Shown here: one piece after another, positions 60,332 through 64,000 of the stretch
Numbering within the stretch: the first letter of the stretch is position 1
Layout of the letters: each line of letters begins with the position of its first letter
DNA from: Vibrio rarus
GTDB lineage: Bacteria > Pseudomonadota > Gammaproteobacteria > Enterobacterales > Vibrionaceae
NCBI RefSeq assembly: GCF_024347075.1
Contig: NZ_AP024900.1
Span: forward strand, 992,001-1,056,000
Direction of reading: 5' to 3'
DNA length: 64,000 bases
Translations under genes and position numbers: made by a program
The notes under the pieces: model-generated
What the model was told of the DNA's origin: nothing
Database searches by the model: none
The model's input: the letters and a program-made list of their open reading frames with translations, nothing else

Positions 60332-60622
60332 GCTTTATACTAATCTCCAGTCCGGCAAGGGTTAGTGCCTTGCCAAGATATGACGTAAATGTCAGAAATG
60401 TGTGCTCTGTATCGTAAAATCAGTACAGCTTACGATAAAAAGTGACGATTATACTGATAGGGCATATGAATAAGTAGCATAAATCTTTGTGGAATATTAA
60501 AACTATTATTTCAATGCTGATCGGTTTATGGTTACGAAAGTGTGGGTGGGTCAATGGAAGTGATTCATTTAAAACCGTTTTTGCCTCTAAGTGTGGCATG
60601 GTTTATAGGGAGGCATATATCT
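60332..60622. other. 291-base divergent promoter region
   Basis: This gap separates the antiporter gene from the lipase gene. AT-rich; I see no clear operator. The in-frame codons from 60542 belong to the open frame but lie ahead of the preferred lipase start. Confidence 0.45.
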
Positions 60623-61426
60623 ATGCACCATAGCGTATTTATGCGACGTTACTTATGTTTACGATATAGCTTGATGCTAGGCATGATGACACTGTTTGGT
60701 TGCAGTCAGTCTGAGCCATCTGTAGAGAGTGCTAATGAAACCTCTCATCAAAAGCAGCAAGTGATTTTAGTACATGGTTTGGCACGCAGTGCCGCATCAA
60801 TGGAAAAGATGGCACAGAGGATAAGCCTACACGGCTATCAAGTGTGTGTCGTTGATTACCCCACATTAGGCCAAGATATTGAGCAAACGCTACAACGCAG
60901 TGCGTTACAGATTGATCACTGCGTGTATCAATTTGATCGACAACTGTCTGACCGTGCGGGAAGTAAAATACACTTTGTTGGACACTCTCTAGGTGGTTTG
61001 GTCATTAGGGACTACTTAGCGAAAAAACCGGCCATGACTTACTCCCCTCATTTTGGCGAAGTGGTGTTTGTGGGGACGCCAAATCAGGGCAGTGATGTGG
61101 CTGATTTTTTTTCTAGTGTTTGGTTACTGCCACTGGCTGGTGGCACCGCTGCCTCTCTTACTACAGGGCCTAAGAGTTTACCAAATCGTTTACCTAAACC
61201 CAGTTATCCTTTTGGGGTGATTGCCGGTACAAACAGTTACCCGATCCTTAAGCATATGTTTAAGGAGTCAAATGATGGATTGGTGTCGGTAGAGTCGACG
61301 CAATTAGAAGGCATGCAGGACTTTATTACTGTGGATGTAAAACATGACCGTTTAAGAAGTGACCCGCAAGTAACGGATTTAATCTTACGCTATTTAAGTG
61401 AGCAGCGTTTTACACTTACGCTCTAG
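60623..61426 (+). CDS. Alpha/beta-hydrolase lipoprotein, lipase/esterase-like
   Basis: A 267-aa putative lipoprotein. From ATG 60623 (GGGAGG 9 bases upstream) an N-terminal hydrophobic segment leads to the lipobox LFGC. The hydrolase fold starts at QQVILVHGLARSAASMEKMA (oxyanion HG motif), the nucleophile elbow is GHSLGG, the acid is in SNDGLVSVEST and the histidine in VKHDRLRSD. It resembles triacylglycerol-lipase/PGAP1-type esterases. Location is probably the periplasmic side of a membrane; substrate unknown. An ORF start at 60542 is possible but would hide the signal. Confidence 0.8.
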   Translation: MHHSVFMRRYLCLRYSLMLGMMTLFGCSQSEPSVESANETSHQKQQVILVHGLARSAASMEKMAQRISLHGYQVCVVDYPTLGQDIEQTLQRSALQIDHCVYQFDRQLSDRAGSKIHFVGHSLGGLVIRDYLAKKPAMTYSPHFGEVVFVGTPNQGSDVADFFSSVWLLPLAGGTAASLTTGPKSLPNRLPKPSYPFGVIAGTNSYPILKHMFKESNDGLVSVESTQLEGMQDFITVDVKHDRLRSDPQVTDLILRYLSEQRFTLTL

Positions 61427-61450
61427 TCTAGAAAAGGGGCTAGGGTAGAC

Positions 61451-61485
61451 AAAAAAGCGAACCTGTGAGAGTTCGCCTTTTATTT
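61451..61485. terminator. Terminator between the lipase and nitroreductase genes
   Basis: GCGAAC / GTTCGC with A and T runs outside (AAAAAA…TTTTATTTT) sits between converging genes and can act on both strands. Confidence 0.8.
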
Positions 61486-61511
61486 TAGTCTTTTACTTGC
61501 AGTATGTGCGA

Positions 61512-62168
61512 TTACAGTACAGTGAGTACGTCATTTAATGCTAAACGAGACTTAGGTAAGTTTGCATTATAATCTTCTTCTTTATGGTGGTAGCCAAATG
61601 CTACAGCCACATCACAAATATAACCGTCTAACTCATCGGCAAAAATTTCGCCAATCAGTTGGCTGTCAACGCCTTCCATAGTGGTAGAGTCAATGCCTAG
61701 GCGTGCTAGAGTGTGTAAGGTATTACCAAGGGCAATATAGGTTTGCGATTTGGTCCATTTAGACGTGTCGCCAGTTTCATCGGTGTTCATTTCTACAAAG
61801 GCAAATGCGCCAAACGCAGAGTCACGTTGCTCTTTTTTGGTACGACCATCTTCAATGCCTTTATCCACCACTTTTGCATAATCCTCTTTTGAGTAGCGAG
61901 GATTGTAAGCAAATAAGATAATATGCGAAGCAGATTTTACGTGTGGTTGGTTAAACTGAAATTTATTGGCATAGGTATCATGCATACGTTGCTTGGCTTC
62001 ATCACTTTCAATTACGATAAACTTCCAAGGTTGAGAGTTAATAGACGACGCTGAAAGTCGAATCGCTTCGTAAATGATGTCCAACTCTTGTTGTGGAACT
62101 CGTTTCGAAGCATCGTAACGTTTGGCTGTGTATCGGTTTTGTAAATCAGAAATGATTGGATGAGTCAT
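61512..62168 (-). CDS. nfsB: NAD(P)H nitroreductase / flavin reductase (NfsB, FRase I type)
   Basis: An FMN-dependent enzyme of 218 aa. It is very like the Aliivibrio fischeri flavin reductase FRase I and E. coli NfsB: MTHPIISDLQNRYTAKRYD, the FMN-phosphate site RLSASSINSQPWKFIVIES, and STTMEGVDSQLIGEIFADEL. It reduces flavins, quinones and nitroaromatics with NAD(P)H; in luminous relatives it supplies FMNH2 to luciferase, but no lux genes are in this window. Single gene divergent from a glutaredoxin-like gene. Confidence 0.93.
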   Translation of the reverse strand: MTHPIISDLQNRYTAKRYDASKRVPQQELDIIYEAIRLSASSINSQPWKFIVIESDEAKQRMHDTYANKFQFNQPHVKSASHIILFAYNPRYSKEDYAKVVDKGIEDGRTKKEQRDSAFGAFAFVEMNTDETGDTSKWTKSQTYIALGNTLHTLARLGIDSTTMEGVDSQLIGEIFADELDGYICDVAVAFGYHHKEEDYNANLPKSRLALNDVLTVL

Positions 62169-62330
62169 AAGTATCGTCCTTCAATGGTGAGATAAACAGT
62201 AAATCTTCACTGCCATAGAGTGCCTTAGGTGTTGATTAAATTTAGCCTATTTCAATATTTTTGTTGAATAAATAGTGTTTTTCACAATTCAGTTTTGATT
62301 TTTATTTGAAAGTGAAGGCGGGTAAAATAA

Positions 62331-62344
62331 TTGACACAGATCAA
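62331..62344. promoter_or_regulatory. FNR-like box between nfsB and the glutaredoxin gene
   Basis: TTGACACAGATCAA fits TTGATNNNNATCAA at nine of ten positions. It is 162 bases ahead of nfsB and 122 bases ahead of the glutaredoxin-like gene, so it could serve either. Confidence 0.4.
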
Positions 62345-62465
62345 GTGGTGATGCAAGCTATTGAATTTTAAGGGTATGTATCTATTTAAATATCTTATTG
62401 GTAGCAAGGTGTTTGCCTGAAAGTTAAATATCGGTTTATTTGTTTTAATTTTTAAAGGAGACGAG

Positions 62466-62696
62466 ATGAAAAGAGTGGTGTTGTATATCAAGGATAAATG
62501 TCCCCACTGTAAAGACGCGCAACGTTACCTAGACTCTAAGGGTTACAAGTACCGTCTGACTAATGCAAAAATGCAAAGGGGGCGCAAAGAGCTTGATGCC
62601 ATTGGAGCTCGTTCATTACCCGTGCTGAAAATTGGCGATCAATATATGGTGGGTTGGAACGCGAAAAACTTTGAGCGTATGTATAAAGAGGGATGA
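62466..62696 (+). CDS. Glutaredoxin-like protein with CPHC active site
   Basis: A 76-aa thioredoxin-fold protein. The redox motif is Cys12-Pro-His-Cys15 in VLYIKDKCPHCKDAQRYLDSKG, and the cis-proline is in GARSLPVLKIGDQYMVGW, which also holds the glycine-rich glutathione-binding end. It fits the GrxC/NrdH-like small glutaredoxins; partner unknown. AAAGGAG precedes the ATG by 6 bases. Confidence 0.85.
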   Translation: MKRVVLYIKDKCPHCKDAQRYLDSKGYKYRLTNAKMQRGRKELDAIGARSLPVLKIGDQYMVGWNAKNFERMYKEG

Positions 62697-62853
62697 GAGT
62701 AAACCGGTGAGAGTGCCGCCATGGTATAAACGCACTTTCCTAACGGGCAAAGACAAGTCAGGCGTTACATTCTGTCGTCTAAACCTTAAGCATGGCTAGG
62801 AGGTCTTATTACAGTAGATGATAAAGTATGACGAACAATGCGCATGAAGAATG

Positions 62854-62885
62854 TTAGGCACTTTTTTACAGTAAAATGTGCCTAA
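62854..62885. other. Hairpin between the glutaredoxin gene and cspD
   Basis: TTAGGCAC pairs with GTGCCTAA, extendable by a T4/A4 block, around a short loop. It has no clear T run and could be a weak bidirectional terminator. Confidence 0.45.
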
Positions 62886-62924
62886 AATGAAGGGGTCAAT
62901 AAATTAAGCAATCAAAGTAGTGGA

Positions 62925-63146
62925 TTACTTTGCGGAGTCTGTTTCTATTGGCACTACCGCGCTAGCATGAGATCCTTTAGGGCCTTTCTCTACTTCATAG
63001 GTGACAGCTTGTCCCGCTTTTAATGTTCGATAGCCATCCATTTGAATGGTTGAGTAATGAGCGAAAATATCACCTTCTTCACCTTCCGGGCAGATAAATC
63101 CAAACCCTTTGGCGTTATTAAACCACTTAACAGTACCTGTTGCCAT
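62925..63146 (-). CDS. cspD: Cold shock-like protein CspD
   Basis: A 73-aa OB-fold nucleic-acid-binding protein. RNP1 is KGFGFICPEG and RNP2 IFAHYSTI; GTVKWFNNAKGFGFI is the family signature. CspD inhibits DNA replication in stationary phase and persister formation in E. coli. The position divergent from clpS–clpA is a hallmark of cspD rather than other csp genes. Confidence 0.93.
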   Translation of the reverse strand: MATGTVKWFNNAKGFGFICPEGEEGDIFAHYSTIQMDGYRTLKAGQAVTYEVEKGPKGSHASAVVPIETDSAK

Positions 63147-63588
63147 GCTTTACATCCTTATACATTTAATGCTTGTTGTGCGCTGTGTTCGTGACAGTTG
63201 CACGATAAATTTATGCTAACTGCTGAAAATGAGCTAACGACACCAATAGCCTAGTAAACGCGCTTTAAATTTTCATTCGAACATTAGAATAATGTAGACA
63301 AAGAATCGTGTTCGTCAATATCTTTGCAAAATTAGCGCAACAGAATATTAACGCCTGTTCGATAATTACACAACAGCCAGACACTTATATTGCGCTGTAT
63401 GGCAGGTTTAGTGAAAGTGACAGAGGTAATGTTGGGCTTTTTTAATGCGAATCTTGTTTGATAAATAGCCATCTTGATATTGATAGCAATGTTTTATTTG
63501 CAGGGATACAATTGCTCTATTAGTCTCTAAGTAACAATAAAAAATTGTTGCCATAAGAGTGATTGTTTTTTCCACAAAAGACGTAAAA
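63147..63588. other. 442-base cspD/clpS intergenic region
   Basis: There is no gene here. The part next to cspD (63147–63230) may be a structured 5' leader, as csp mRNAs often have. I see no sure operator. Confidence 0.45.
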
Positions 63589-63909
63589 ATGAACGATAAT
63601 TTTGAATGGGTGACTCCAGATTTAGATTTACTGGAGAAAGAAAAAACCGAAGTAAAACCACCACCTATGTATCACGTTATGTTAAATAATGATGATTACA
63701 CCCCGATGGATTTTGTTATTGAGATCCTTGAGCGTTTTTTTGGTATGGATGCCGATAGAGCGACTCAAACCATGCTTCAGGTGCATTATGAGGGGAAAGC
63801 ACGTTGTGGCACGTTCACAGCTGAAGTTGCAGAAACAAAGGTTGCTCAAGTGACAGTGTACGCTAAAGAGCAACAACACCCTTTGTTGTGCACTATGGAA
63901 AGAGCATAA
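63589..63909 (+). CDS. clpS: ATP-dependent Clp protease adaptor ClpS
   Basis: ClpS delivers N-end-rule substrates to ClpAP. From ATG 63589 the protein is 106 aa and starts MNDNFEWVTPD like vibrio ClpS. The hydrophobic-pocket residues lie in YHVMLNNDDYTPMDFVIEIL, and KARCGTFTAEVAETKVAQV and HPLLCTMERA complete the family. A GTG start ten codons upstream is not favoured. It precedes clpA by 56 bases. Confidence 0.95.
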   Translation: MNDNFEWVTPDLDLLEKEKTEVKPPPMYHVMLNNDDYTPMDFVIEILERFFGMDADRATQTMLQVHYEGKARCGTFTAEVAETKVAQVTVYAKEQQHPLLCTMERA

Positions 63910-63965
63910 CCACATAAGGTCAATTTTGGCTAAGTGGTTGTTTTTGACGTTTTGGGGAGGCATGT

Positions 63966-64000
63966 ATGCTAAACAAGGAATTAGAAACGAGTTTAAATGG
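63966..64000 (+). CDS. clpA: ATP-dependent Clp protease ATP-binding subunit ClpA, first codons only
   Basis: The reading frame MLNKELETSLN… runs off the right edge. It equals the beginning of ClpA (E. coli MLNQELELSLN), and GGGGAGG precedes the ATG. Only 11 full codons are visible, but the clpS–clpA pairing makes the call safe. Confidence 0.85.
   Translation, partial: MLNKELETSLN

Noticed and set aside
62707..62799. 30-codon GTG frame after the glutaredoxin gene
   Set aside because: Translates to VRVPPWYKRTFLTGKDKSG… and then stops. It looks protein-like, but there is no good ribosome site and I do not recognise it.

Overview
The window looks like a chromosomal segment of a gamma-proteobacterium of the family Vibrionaceae. 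The evidence is gene content and order: hinT–COG3014 lipoprotein–ycfL–lpoB–ycfP, csiV beside mfd, a monomeric isocitrate dehydrogenase, an OmpU-like porin, and an NfsB/FRase-I-type flavin reductase. Base composition is moderately AT-rich. No rRNA, tRNA or CRISPR array was found. The genus call is inference from protein resemblance; no search was run.

Layout. 1–217 is the N-terminus of a DUF1887/CARF-type protein cut by the window edge. 0.4–6.5 kb holds cell-envelope genes (hinT, three lipoprotein genes including lpoB, ycfP), ndh with a perfect FNR box in its promoter, and csiV. 6.7–20.3 kb is mfd, then lolC-lolD-lolE, a DUF2062 gene, comEC, msbA, lpxK, a Trm112-type mini-gene and kdsB, i.e. 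lipoprotein export plus lipid A/Kdo supply. 20.4–25.3 kb is the stress operon yeaG-yeaH-ycgB (reverse strand). 25.5–33 kb carries an OmpV-like gene, yfbU, and an anaerobic block (DUF3360 transporter, pflB, LpxR-like deacylase, pflA). 33.5–36.8 kb is a polar amino acid ABC importer. 36.8–41.3 kb is xthA, priC-ybaM, a TauE/SafE transporter and dinG. 41.9–51.7 kb is an OmpU-like porin, glgA, purB (with a PurR-type operator), hflD-mnmA, a small DUF1841-like gene, rluE and the monomeric idh.

The accessory part is 51.8–58.9 kb. Two near-identical terminator elements in opposite orientation bound it, one after idh and one after the amino acid antiporter gene. Inside are a palindromic MITE-like repeat, a GST gene, a DUF3861 gene broken by a one-base shortage in a run of seven A, twin MarR-type operators, a C-terminally shortened marR, a complete 2.16-kb group II intron whose reverse transcriptase lacks an HNH domain, and a single large ATPase gene with Walker motifs, a CxxC zinc-hook coiled coil and a C-terminal Arg-x3-Glu…His motif like those of RloC/PrrC anticodon nucleases. 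A pair of 26-bp inverted boxes (21/26 identical) flanks the ATPase gene plus intron and may mark the ends of the insertion. This is the best candidate for an anti-phage or mobile system in the window.

From 58.9 kb the sequence returns to ordinary core genes: an APA-type antiporter, a lipoprotein lipase, a nitroreductase/flavin reductase, a glutaredoxin-like protein, cspD, clpS and the first codons of clpA at the right edge.
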